A stretch of 64,000 nt of DNA from an uncultured Lachnospiraceae bacterium (GTDB lineage: Bacteria; Bacillota; Clostridia; Lachnospirales; Lachnospiraceae). A model generated the notes under the pieces. That model was not told the DNA's origin and searched no databases. It saw nothing but the letters and a program-made list of their open reading frames with translations. The DNA lies in contig CAJUKV010000007.1 in NCBI GenBank assembly GCA_910587305.1, positions 1-64,000 of the forward strand, written 5' to 3'. This document shows positions 51,924 to 59,599 of the stretch, in pieces. Every line of letters starts with the position of its first letter. Position 1 is the first letter of the stretch. A program made the translations under genes and the position numbers.

Positions 51924-53114
51924 TTAACGAAGGCTTGCGCCATCGCTAAATTCTTTGATTTTTCCGCTCCATATTACAAATATGGCCGTTCCCGCCGCTA
52001 TCAAAATACTGCTGAAAAGCATCATCTTATCCGCGCCCATATATTCGCTGATAAAACCGCCCACGAGGCCAAACAGCACACGGGAAACTACATTTCCAAT
52101 CAGTACGTTGAGTGTCTGTCCCGTAGCGCGCATGTCCTTTGGCACCGTTTTCCCAATATAAGTGATGATACAATAGGAAAAGCTGGTATATCCTATGCCA
52201 TGGAGCAGATTCACCGGCACAATAAGCGCGGGCGTCTTTAAAAAGAACAATAAAAGCCAGCGCAGGGCCGTCACGCTTCCCGCCATTATAAGCGTCTTCT
52301 TAATCCCAATCTTTTCCGTAATACGGTGTATCACAAGCAGCATAGGGATTTCGGAAACCGAGCTGGCAAACATCATAACTCCCACCAGAGAGCTGTTGCC
52401 TCCCACCGCATCCGAAGTAAAATAAATCGCATAAAAATTATGATAAAAATTAAGTCCGATAGAAAAGGACAAGTTAAACAAAATCAAGCCAATCAACGGT
52501 TTGTTTCTAAACAGTTCCCAATAAGAAGACTTATTTTCTTTTGTCCTAAAACCTTCGATTTTGGGCAGCTTTATGCATATGAACCGGCAGATTGTCATAA
52601 ATACCGCAACCATACAGAAAATCGGCCGATAATTATTCTGCAAAAAGAAACCAATTATCAGGACGGTAAGGCAATAACCAATGGTTCCTCCCATGCGTAC
52701 CTGGCCATAATCCCATCTCTTATCTTCCAGATATTCCAGAGCAAAATTATCCTGCAGGGGCATAAGCGGATGAAAGAAAATGGAAAACAAAGTAACCGCC
52801 GCCGCCAAAAACACAAAAGAACTATTAAGGTAAAACAAAAGTGCGATAATGGCAACCGCTACATAAAGCAGTTGTAAAACACTGTTTTTTGTTTTGGTTC
52901 TGTCGCTGACCAGCCCCCAAAAGAGTTGTGCGCACAAAATGCCAATGGTGGAAACCGATACGGTAATTCCAATCTGAGTCTCACTAAGCCCTACCGAGCT
53001 TAAATATAGATTCACATAAGTATTATAAATAGCCTGGCCTGCATAAAAGAGAAAGAACAAAGCGAACAAAAAAATGGGAAATCTGTCTTTTTTTTCTTCT
53101 GTCTTATAATTCAT
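51924..53114 (-). CDS. MFS transporter, sugar/nucleoside-symporter type
   Basis: A 396-residue membrane protein with 12 predicted helices and the A-motif GLVSDRTKTK between helices 2 and 3. It looks like the LacY/NupG (MFS_1_like) group of sugar or nucleoside proton symporters. The start at 53114 follows AAGGAGG; a GTG 18 bp upstream is less likely. It heads the long minus-strand operon and faces the frlB-like operon across a shared control region, so it may import a fructosamine or the sugar released from it. Confidence 0.87.
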   Translation of the reverse strand: MNYKTEEKKDRFPIFLFALFFLFYAGQAIYNTYVNLYLSSVGLSETQIGITVSVSTIGILCAQLFWGLVSDRTKTKNSVLQLLYVAVAIIALLFYLNSSFVFLAAAVTLFSIFFHPLMPLQDNFALEYLEDKRWDYGQVRMGGTIGYCLTVLIIGFFLQNNYRPIFCMVAVFMTICRFICIKLPKIEGFRTKENKSSYWELFRNKPLIGLILFNLSFSIGLNFYHNFYAIYFTSDAVGGNSSLVGVMMFASSVSEIPMLLVIHRITEKIGIKKTLIMAGSVTALRWLLLFFLKTPALIVPVNLLHGIGYTSFSYCIITYIGKTVPKDMRATGQTLNVLIGNVVSRVLFGLVGGFISEYMGADKMMLFSSILIAAGTAIFVIWSGKIKEFSDGASLR

Positions 53115-53232
53115 CTTTGCCGCCTCCTTCACTTTTTAACGCCGTCATCCGAAACTTTATTCTCTAAAACCCTGTTACCCTCTGATATCGCCGGCAATAC
53201 CCGGTAATCTTTTTAACATCATTACTTTGTAT

Positions 53233-53242
53233 TGTAATTACA
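53233..53242. promoter_or_regulatory. GntR-type operator, MFS side
   Basis: A perfect palindrome TGTAATTACA within TATTGTAATTACATTA (53230-53245). It lies 7-16 nt downstream of the predicted start of the MFS operon transcript. The same 16-mer, with one change, lies at the divergent promoter. HutC-subfamily GntR proteins commonly bind TGT-N-ACA palindromes. Confidence 0.65.
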
Positions 53243-53255
53243 TTATGATAATAAA

Positions 53256-53284
53256 ATCATATTATAGTTCTATTTGGAAGTCAA
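53256..53284 (-). promoter_or_regulatory. Promoter of the 9-kb minus-strand operon
   Basis: On the minus strand TTGACT (53279-53284), 17-bp spacer, TATGAT (53256-53261). It would drive MFS, binding protein, permeases, GH9, SIS and kinase genes. The region between here and the plus-strand promoter (53285-53434) is very AT-rich and shows nothing else. Confidence 0.7.
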
Positions 53285-53434
53285 TACTAAATTAATGACA
53301 TATTTTCTCATTCAAATTTATACATTTTTTACAAAATAGATAAATTTCTTTCTTCATTTTTAGTTTTATTTGATATCCTGGTAATATCCTTTATCTGTTA
53401 TATATAGATACTTTTCGTTTTGTTTTATTAAATA

Positions 53435-53463
53435 TTGACACTCAAAGTAAGCTCTATTATAAT
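53435..53463 (+). promoter_or_regulatory. Consensus promoter of the frlB-frlD-gntR operon
   Basis: TTGACA (53435-53440), 17-bp spacer, TATAAT (53458-53463): a perfect sigma-A consensus. This strength normally goes with repression, which fits the palindrome over the transcription start. The leader to frlB is about 145 nt. Confidence 0.88.
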
Positions 53464-53465
53464 AT

Positions 53466-53475
53466 TGTTATTACA
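53466..53475. promoter_or_regulatory. GntR-type operator, frl side
   Basis: TGTTATTACA within TATTGTTATTACATTA (53463-53478), one base different from the 16-mer at 53230-53245. It covers the expected transcription start near 53470, an ideal repressor position. Confidence 0.65.
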
Positions 53476-53615
53476 TTAACATTGCAGATAATATTCTACT
53501 TTTTTACAGGGTAACCAAAAACATAGCTTCTCCTTGCATTTCTATTTGCAAAGAAGCGGGCCTGTGGCCAACATGTAAAAACCCGTACACCCCAAATAAG
53601 ACAGGAGGCAACTTC

Positions 53616-54614
53616 ATGATCAATTTTAATGAATCACAAATAATTGAAAATGCAAATTACATTTATCAGCAACGCAGCAAAATCGAAGCAATCGCGGATC
53701 AAATCTGCCAAAAAGGCTTCGATCTCCTCTTTTTCACCTCCTCCGGAGGCTCCATGGCCATGCTGGAGCCCTTTAACTTCTGGATCAATCACACCTCCAC
53801 TCTTCCTGCGGCCGCTATGCTTTCCGCCGATCTTTTGATTACCGGATACAATCAATTAACGGAAAATTCCGTAGTGTTCATGACCTCCAAATCCGGCGAT
53901 ACGAAAGAAACCCTGAAAGCAGCCCAATATCTAAAAGGGATAGGCGCTTTCATTGTGTCTGTTACAGGCGTTGAAAACTCCCCCTTAGAAGCGGCCTCAG
54001 ACGCTGCGATAGCCTATGGCGCAGGACGCCCTCAGGAATTGGTGTTATACCTGTTAATCGGAAAAATTTTGTATAACAAAGGTTTCTTTCCGGCTTATCC
54101 TGATTTCGCCGATAACATGAAAAATTTAGGAGCCGCTCTGGCCCACGTCCGGAAACAGGCAGACGGCAAATGCCGGCAGTATGCCGCCGACTATCATAAA
54201 GAGTCTTACAATATCTGGATTGGTTCCGGGGATTTATGGCCTACGGCCTATTCTTATTCCATGTGTGTATTGGAAGAGTCCCAGTGGATCCGGACCAAAT
54301 CCGTCAGCTCTCCGGAATTCTTCCACGGAACCTTAGAGCTTTTGGAAAAAGATGTGTGTGTAACCCTGCTGCTCACAGAAGGTCCTACCCGTCCCCTGGA
54401 CGAACGGGTAAAGCGCTTTGCAGAAAAACACACGGATAAGCTGACCTGTTTTGATACCAGAGACTATGTGCTGCCTGGCATTAAGGATGAATACCGCTCC
54501 CTGCTTTCCCCCGTAGTTATGGCTGCCATCCTCCAGAGAATCAGTAAAAATATCGAAGTGATTACCAATCACAGTCTTGACATAAGAAGATACTATAGAA
54601 AGGGCGAATATTAA
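53616..54614 (+). CDS. frlB: Fructosamine-6-phosphate deglycase, FrlB-like SIS protein
   Basis: A 332-residue double-SIS protein expected to split a fructosamine 6-phosphate (for example fructoselysine-6-P) into glucose-6-P and the amine. The SIS motifs are SSGGSMAM and TSKSGDTKET. SPEFFHGTLELLE matches the FrlB ESGEFRHGPLEIVE catalytic segment, and the C-terminus LDIRRYYRKGEY closely mirrors the FrlB ending DERRYYGGLVEY. AGGAGG precedes the ATG. The partner kinase and a GntR regulator follow. The exact amine is unknown. Confidence 0.87.
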   Translation: MINFNESQIIENANYIYQQRSKIEAIADQICQKGFDLLFFTSSGGSMAMLEPFNFWINHTSTLPAAAMLSADLLITGYNQLTENSVVFMTSKSGDTKETLKAAQYLKGIGAFIVSVTGVENSPLEAASDAAIAYGAGRPQELVLYLLIGKILYNKGFFPAYPDFADNMKNLGAALAHVRKQADGKCRQYAADYHKESYNIWIGSGDLWPTAYSYSMCVLEESQWIRTKSVSSPEFFHGTLELLEKDVCVTLLLTEGPTRPLDERVKRFAEKHTDKLTCFDTRDYVLPGIKDEYRSLLSPVVMAAILQRISKNIEVITNHSLDIRRYYRKGEY

Positions 54615-54655
54615 GTTTGGAAGTAAACTTCCAAACTTAATATTGGTGGCAGTAT
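54607..54655 (-). repeat. Family D palindrome overlapping the frlB stop codon
   Basis: AATATTAAGTTTGGAAGT (54607-54624) and its exact complement (54627-54644) form 18-bp perfect arms around AA; the frlB stop TAA is at 54612-54614. GGTGGCAGTA follows at 54646-54655, the same box found inverted at 34.5 and 63.5 kb. A hairpin here would sit between the deglycase and kinase cistrons. Confidence 0.85.
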
Positions 54656-54670
54656 GCAGGAGGTATAATT

Positions 54671-55534
54671 ATGAAATTTCTTGGTCTTGGCGATAACGCT
54701 GTCGACTACTATGTTAACAAAGGTCTCATGTATCCTGGCGGCAATGCCGTTAACACTGCCGCCCATGCGGCCCTTTTGGGCCACGAAGCCGCTTATGTGG
54801 GAAATTTGGGCGATGATGAATACGCCGATATCATAAGGGATGGTCTTCATTTTGCCGGCGTCTCCCACTTGCTGTGTCCTGTTGTGAAAGGCAGCCACAC
54901 AAAAATATGCCTGTATGACATGATAGACGGGGAGCGTCATTTTCTTGGCATTGACACAGGAAATCTATGGTCCGGCCCTGTTAAGCTGACGCCGGAAATT
55001 TTAGATTCCATGAGAAAGTATGAGTTGATTCACAGTTGTGCATATGCTAAAATAGCTAATGAAGTTTACAAGCTTTCTGCCTTACCGGCCGTCTTCACCT
55101 ACGATTTTTCGGAAAAGGAAAAATATCACACATCGGAATATCTGGATTTTGTTTGTTCGGACTTAGATCTGGCCCTTTTTTCCTGCAGCCATTTAAGAGA
55201 TCAGGAAATCATGGATTTTACTCGCATTGTTCATCGCCACGGCGCCAGGCATGTACTGATTACACTCGGAAACCGCGGCCAATATTTTTCCAACGGCTCC
55301 ACAGGCATTTGGAATCCTGCCAATTATGTGAAAGCCTCGGATACCACAGGAGCCGGCGATGCATTTTTAGCCTGCTTCGTAACCACCCTGTATGAACAGG
55401 GCTGGCATAAAGGGCAGATTATGCCGGAGGGACCCGTCCGCGCAGCCTTACAGGCCGCCGCTGCTTATTCTTCTGAAAACTGCAGAAAGGAGGGTGGTTT
55501 CGGCTACAGAGCTATCAAAAAGGAGAATTTCTGA
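54671..55534 (+). CDS. frlD: Fructosamine 6-kinase, FrlD-like (PfkB family)
   Basis: A 287-residue ribokinase-type sugar kinase. GLGDNAVDYYVNKGLMYPGGNAVNTA matches the FrlD N-terminus, and DTTGAGDAF with catalytic base D230 is the PfkB signature. It should phosphorylate fructoselysine or a related Amadori compound at O6 before the FrlB-like enzyme cleaves it. GGAGG precedes the ATG, and the stop shares one base with the GntR start (TGATG). Confidence 0.87.
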   Translation: MKFLGLGDNAVDYYVNKGLMYPGGNAVNTAAHAALLGHEAAYVGNLGDDEYADIIRDGLHFAGVSHLLCPVVKGSHTKICLYDMIDGERHFLGIDTGNLWSGPVKLTPEILDSMRKYELIHSCAYAKIANEVYKLSALPAVFTYDFSEKEKYHTSEYLDFVCSDLDLALFSCSHLRDQEIMDFTRIVHRHGARHVLITLGNRGQYFSNGSTGIWNPANYVKASDTTGAGDAFLACFVTTLYEQGWHKGQIMPEGPVRAALQAAAAYSSENCRKEGGFGYRAIKKENF

Positions 55535-56289
55535 TGAGCAATGCCATTTCTTTAATTACGATTGATAAGCACAACCAGGTTCCGCTTTATTTTCAGGTAA
55601 AAGAATCCATTCTCTCAGCCATCCGCAGCGGAAAATTCCTGCCCGGCGACAAGCTCCCTACCGAGGAGGAAATCTGCAGGGAATTTGGCATATCCAGACC
55701 GGTTGTACGGCAAGCCTATTCCGAATTGACAGCCGAGCACATTATTGAACGTAAACGAGGCCATGGCAGCTATGTCAAGCAAATGGATATCTCCAATATG
55801 AACTTCCATCATCTTGTGAATTTTGAAGAAGAAATGAAAATGCTTGGGAAAAAACCGGGTACGCAATTGATCCGCGCCGAAGTGGTTCCTTATGACAGCA
55901 ATATTTATGATTCCTTAGAAATGGGGAAGGAGGATTCCTGCTTTATGATTCTCCGCGTCCGTTATGCGGATTATCTGCCTTTTTCCTTAATTACCAATTA
56001 TGTTTCACTGGCCCGGTTCCCGGGAATTAACCGCTTTGACTTTGCGGTGGAATCCCTTTACCGGACTCTTGAAAATCATTATCATACCAAGATATACAAG
56101 GCCGTCCGGACAATGCGCTCCCAAATAATTGATCCTACCGCCGCCAACCTGCTGCGTGTGGAAAAACAGTCGGCGGCGCATATTGTCACCAGCGTGGATT
56201 TTGATTGTTATGATAAACCCGTAGGAATGTCCGTGGAGGTTTTTCCGGGAGAGACGCACGAATTCAGTTTTACGGTATATCGGCGCTGA
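55534..56289 (+). CDS. GntR/HutC-family regulator, FrlR-like
   Basis: A 251-residue regulator: GntR winged helix (about 12-80, VPLYFQVKESILSAIRSGKFLPGDKLPTEEEICREFGISRPVVRQAY) and a UTRA ligand-binding domain (about 95-245) of the HutC subfamily, which usually binds phosphorylated sugars. It is translationally coupled to the kinase gene. It most likely represses both divergent operons at the TGTWATTACA sites near 53.2 and 53.5 kb, with a fructosamine or sugar phosphate as inducer (inference). The 345-bp gap after it shows only the promoter listed next. Confidence 0.93.
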   Translation: MSNAISLITIDKHNQVPLYFQVKESILSAIRSGKFLPGDKLPTEEEICREFGISRPVVRQAYSELTAEHIIERKRGHGSYVKQMDISNMNFHHLVNFEEEMKMLGKKPGTQLIRAEVVPYDSNIYDSLEMGKEDSCFMILRVRYADYLPFSLITNYVSLARFPGINRFDFAVESLYRTLENHYHTKIYKAVRTMRSQIIDPTAANLLRVEKQSAAHIVTSVDFDCYDKPVGMSVEVFPGETHEFSFTVYRR

Positions 56290-56543
56290 TTTCCTTTAAA
56301 GGGCCGTCTTTTTGCATCCTTTCTTCCGGGCTGTTTATCCCATGTACCCGGACAATCTCCCCTCCTGCGCACGGGCCGGTATTGGTCAATTATTCCACAG
56401 CTTTGAGGGGTGTGTGGGTATGCGTCTTAGTGATTGTATTTTGTGTGTTATAAGGGGTTGATGGTGTTTTGCTTTTTTGAAATATGTAAGAATATCAGGC
56501 TGTCATATAGGTGTCCAGATGAACTTTAATGAAAATAAAATAT

Positions 56544-56572
56544 TTGTTTTTCAGGGATATGTATATTATAAT
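56544..56572 (+). promoter_or_regulatory. Promoter of the VapBC-type operon
   Basis: TTGTTT (56544-56549), 17-bp spacer, TATAAT (56567-56572), 62 bp before the antitoxin start. Confidence 0.7.
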
Positions 56573-56634
56573 GATGGCAAATAATTTTGAAAGTAAAAGA
56601 CATTATATGATGATAGAGAAAGGTGAGGTCTGGT

Positions 56635-56889
56635 ATGTCAACATTACAGAATCAAATTGCACAGTCTCTGGAAGGGCTTTCCGATGATAGCCTGCGCTTT
56701 ATTCTGGAAATGATACAGCGGTTCGTGATGCCCGCGGAATCAAAAGGCATGTATATAAATCATGATATTGCTATACAAAAGAAAAAACGTAGGATTGGAA
56801 GCATGAAGGGACAGAAATTTATTGCGGATGGTCATGATATAGACGAGTGCAATGATGAAATTGCCGGATTGTTTGGGGTGGATGACTGA
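56635..56889 (+). CDS. Antitoxin of a VapBC-type pair
   Basis: An 84-residue protein (MSTLQNQIAQSLEGLSDD) that overlaps the PIN toxin gene by one base (TGATG). The helical N-terminus (QIAQSLEGLSDDSLRFILEMIQRF) and the charged C-terminus fit a DUF2281-like or unclassified VapB antitoxin; the basic run KKKRR near residue 55 could contact DNA. The start at 56635 follows AGGTGAGG. Confidence 0.78.
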   Translation: MSTLQNQIAQSLEGLSDDSLRFILEMIQRFVMPAESKGMYINHDIAIQKKKRRIGSMKGQKFIADGHDIDECNDEIAGLFGVDD

Positions 56890-57293
56890 TGAAGATTTTG
56901 CTGGATACACATATTGCAATATGGGCAGTACTGGATTCGGAGGAATTACCTGACGAAGTACGGGCAATGATACTTGACGAGGGCAATGAAATTTACTATA
57001 GCGCAGCTTCCGTATGGGAGATTACGATTAAACATATGGCTCATCCAGAAACTTTTCTATACAGTGGAAAACATCTTGCGGAAGGGTGTGAAGCGAATGG
57101 TTTTATGTCATTACCAATATTCAATAAACATTCGGCCAAGTTAGAGACTTTGGTACGTCCGAAGGATGCTCCACCGCATAAAGATCCTTTTGACAGGATT
57201 TTGCTTGCTCAGGCAAAGTCGGAGGGGATGATGTTTGTGACACATGATGCCCTAATTCCATATTATAATGAACCCTTTGTTATCAGTGTTTAA
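56889..57293 (+). CDS. vapC: PIN-domain ribonuclease toxin, VapC type
   Basis: A 134-residue PIN-domain RNase. The conserved acidic residues of the metal site are visible: D6 (LLDTHIAIW), E44 (SVWEITIK), D99 or D102 (HKDPFDRILLAQA) and D120 (FVTHDALI). VapC toxins cut tRNA or rRNA to stop translation. Coupled to the antitoxin gene by a one-base overlap and closed by a hairpin terminator. Confidence 0.93.
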   Translation: MKILLDTHIAIWAVLDSEELPDEVRAMILDEGNEIYYSAASVWEITIKHMAHPETFLYSGKHLAEGCEANGFMSLPIFNKHSAKLETLVRPKDAPPHKDPFDRILLAQAKSEGMMFVTHDALIPYYNEPFVISV

Positions 57294-57294
57294 G

Positions 57295-57354
57295 AAAAAT
57301 CAGGAGAGAGTGATTCCGGTGACACATCATGTATCATGGAATCACTCTGATTTT
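57295..57354 (+). terminator. Hairpin after the VapBC-type genes
   Basis: AAAATCAG...AGAGTGATTCC pairs with GGAATCACTCTGATTTT (57338-57354), just past the toxin stop codon. The T-run is embedded in the stem end. The remaining 57355-57519 shows nothing else. Confidence 0.75.
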
Positions 57355-57519
57355 ATCACACCATTCTTTGAAGTTATCCCAGACATTTACAGATTTTACC
57401 GCTAACATGGGGGTGCGGACATTTTCCTGTATTTGTATCTGTATTTCTACTATGCCTCCGATCATATAGACAAAGAGCAATCGGGTCAATGTACCCGTAT
57501 GCTCGCTCCTGTCTACCCT

Positions 57520-58440
57520 TTACTTTAAGGCGCTGCCAATGTTTGTAATACACACCAGCGTTACAATCAAAAACAATCCGGGGAAAACGATCATCCACCA
57601 GGAGCCGGATAACAATGCCTTATCCGCCAGCGCGAGCATGCTTCCCCAGGAAATAACCTCAAGGGGCAGTCCTATCCCCATAAAGCTCAAGGTCGATTCG
57701 GAAATAATCGCGCTGCGTACATTCATCACCACCATAAACATAATTGCTGAAAAAAAATTAGGCGCCAGGTGGTTAAAAAGCACATGGAAAAAACCTGCCC
57801 CCATGCACTTTGAAGCTATCACATACTCACTCCCCCGTATCTGCCTTACCTCCGTGCGCACCACCTTTGCAATACTCACCCAGCCGGTAACGCCAATGAC
57901 AAAAGAAAGGCTCCACACATTCGCCTGCCCTAAAACCGCCTGCAGTAAGACCACCAAAAGTAAATTGGGCACACTGAGCAAAATTTCCGTCAGCCGCATG
58001 AGCAGTGCATCCGCCCACCGGGGAGCCAAACCGCTGACTGCCCCAAATACGACGGCAATCAAAGTGGAAACAGCCGTTGCCGCAAACCCAATCAGCAGGG
58101 AAACCCGCCCTCCATACCAAATCATGGAAAACAAATCTCTCCCCATAGCATCCGTGCCAAACCAAAATTCCCCGTCCGGCCTGCGATCGTAATTTGCCAA
58201 ATCCATATAAAGAGGGTCCTTTGGCATAAAAAGCTCGCAGCCAAGGCAGCACAAAATGATTGTCAAAAGCAGTAAAAAGGAAAATACCGGCCTTTTTTCC
58301 ATCCTTTTCCTTTTCAGCCATAAGCCGGCCTTTGAGACAGGGCGGCGTTTCGTTTCCTTATGCGCACTGTCATCTTCCGGCGCAAAAGACGTAAGCGACG
58401 GGCCCCTGACGCCCACCAGTTTAAACCCTTCATCCTCCAA
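57520..58440 (-). CDS. Peptide ABC permease, DppC/OppC type
   Basis: A 306-residue permease with an N-terminal cytoplasmic arm, six helices, the OppC_N segment (PVFSFLLLLTIILCCLGCELF) and the coupling motif EYVIASKCMGAGFFHVLFNHLAPN. It pairs with the DppB-type protein. The start is uncertain: TTG 58440 sits in a GGAGG-like context, while an ATG at 58302 would remove only the arm. Last gene of the Opp/Dpp-type operon. Confidence 0.9.
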   Translation of the reverse strand: MEDEGFKLVGVRGPSLTSFAPEDDSAHKETKRRPVSKAGLWLKRKRMEKRPVFSFLLLLTIILCCLGCELFMPKDPLYMDLANYDRRPDGEFWFGTDAMGRDLFSMIWYGGRVSLLIGFAATAVSTLIAVVFGAVSGLAPRWADALLMRLTEILLSVPNLLLVVLLQAVLGQANVWSLSFVIGVTGWVSIAKVVRTEVRQIRGSEYVIASKCMGAGFFHVLFNHLAPNFFSAIMFMVVMNVRSAIISESTLSFMGIGLPLEVISWGSMLALADKALLSGSWWMIVFPGLFLIVTLVCITNIGSALK

Positions 58441-58552
58441 GCCTGTTCACCTCCAATATCTCGTTTTTTCCTCTGCATTCCCATCAGGCTCTTCTTGTGA
58501 TACTGCCGCCATTCAAATACCCTGCAGCCACTTGGCTCATCGCTCATGAAAA

Positions 58553-59599
58553 TCAAGAGTCGGGAAATTTACTTCCGGACTTCTCCTCCGGCCTGATACG
58601 GAAATCAATCCGTTCGTTGATTGTCTGCGCCGCCATATTGCACAAAATTACCACCCCGCCGGAAATCATGCACAAAACCATCAGCAGATTGTAATCTTTA
58701 AATCTGGCGCTTTCATAGGACAATGTCCCAATCCCCGGATATGAAAAAACCGTTTCTATAATATAGGTCCCTCCCATAATATGGGGAACCGAAATTGCCA
58801 TAATGCTCAGATACGAAGGCATCACATTCCTTAAGCATTGGCCAAACATAATTCTGCGCTTATTTAACCCCTTGGCTCTGGCTAGCAGCACATAGTCAGC
58901 CCTGAGCTCCTCCACAATCTTGTTGCGAATCATAAAAGCATAGTACCACAGGTGCCCCGTCACCACAACGGTCATGGGCAGCGCCAGGTGTAATATGCGG
59001 TCTCCCACATCTCCCTTTCCTCCTACTGTGTAAGCGCCGCTGCTGGGCAGAACATGCAGGTAAACCGCAAAAATAAGAATCAGCATAAGCGACAGCCAAA
59101 ATTCCGGTATACAGCTTGTAACCGTGCCGATTTTGCAGATAATTTTATCGGGAAGTCCCCCTTCGTACCATGCGCACAATATTCCCAACAGCAAGGCCAG
59201 CACAAAAATAAGGACAAAACCAATTCCCCCAAGAAGCAGAGTATTGCCAATCCTTCCCCCGATAACCTCCGTTACGTCCATTTTATATTTATAGGAAATG
59301 CCAAAATCGCCCTGAAGGGCGCTCCCCGCCCAACGAATATATTGTACATGGACAGGCTCTTCAAGGCCCAGCCTACGCTCTGCCAGTGCCCTTTCATCCG
59401 GCGTCATTTTCTCCGCCCGCTCCCCGTAATAAGACACCAGCGGATCCCCCGGCGCAAGCCGGGCAATAGAAAAGACCGCAAAGGATAAAACCACCATGCT
59501 TATGATAAACCCCAGTACTTTTCCGCCATAAAATAGAAATGGATTTTTCCTGTCCATCCTCCGTTCCCTCTCCCTGAAATTCATTCCTGCCATCCTCAT
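58553..59599 (-). CDS. Peptide ABC permease, DppB/OppB type
   Basis: A 348-residue permease. The N-terminal helix and periplasmic loop with ARLAPGDPLVSYYGERAEKMTPDE are typical of DppB/OppB/NikB, and the coupling motif DYVLLARAKGLNKRRIMFGQCLRN is clear. The start at 59599 overlaps the ATPase stop (ATGA); an ATG at 59584 is an alternative. Six helices are predicted. Confidence 0.92.
   Translation of the reverse strand: MRMAGMNFRERERRMDRKNPFLFYGGKVLGFIISMVVLSFAVFSIARLAPGDPLVSYYGERAEKMTPDERALAERRLGLEEPVHVQYIRWAGSALQGDFGISYKYKMDVTEVIGGRIGNTLLLGGIGFVLIFVLALLLGILCAWYEGGLPDKIICKIGTVTSCIPEFWLSLMLILIFAVYLHVLPSSGAYTVGGKGDVGDRILHLALPMTVVVTGHLWYYAFMIRNKIVEELRADYVLLARAKGLNKRRIMFGQCLRNVMPSYLSIMAISVPHIMGGTYIIETVFSYPGIGTLSYESARFKDYNLLMVLCMISGGVVILCNMAAQTINERIDFRIRPEEKSGSKFPDS

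Noticed and set aside
57374..57598. 74-codon minus-strand frame after the VapC-type gene
   Set aside because: It overlaps the DppC-type gene in another frame, has no ribosome site and shows no recognisable domain.
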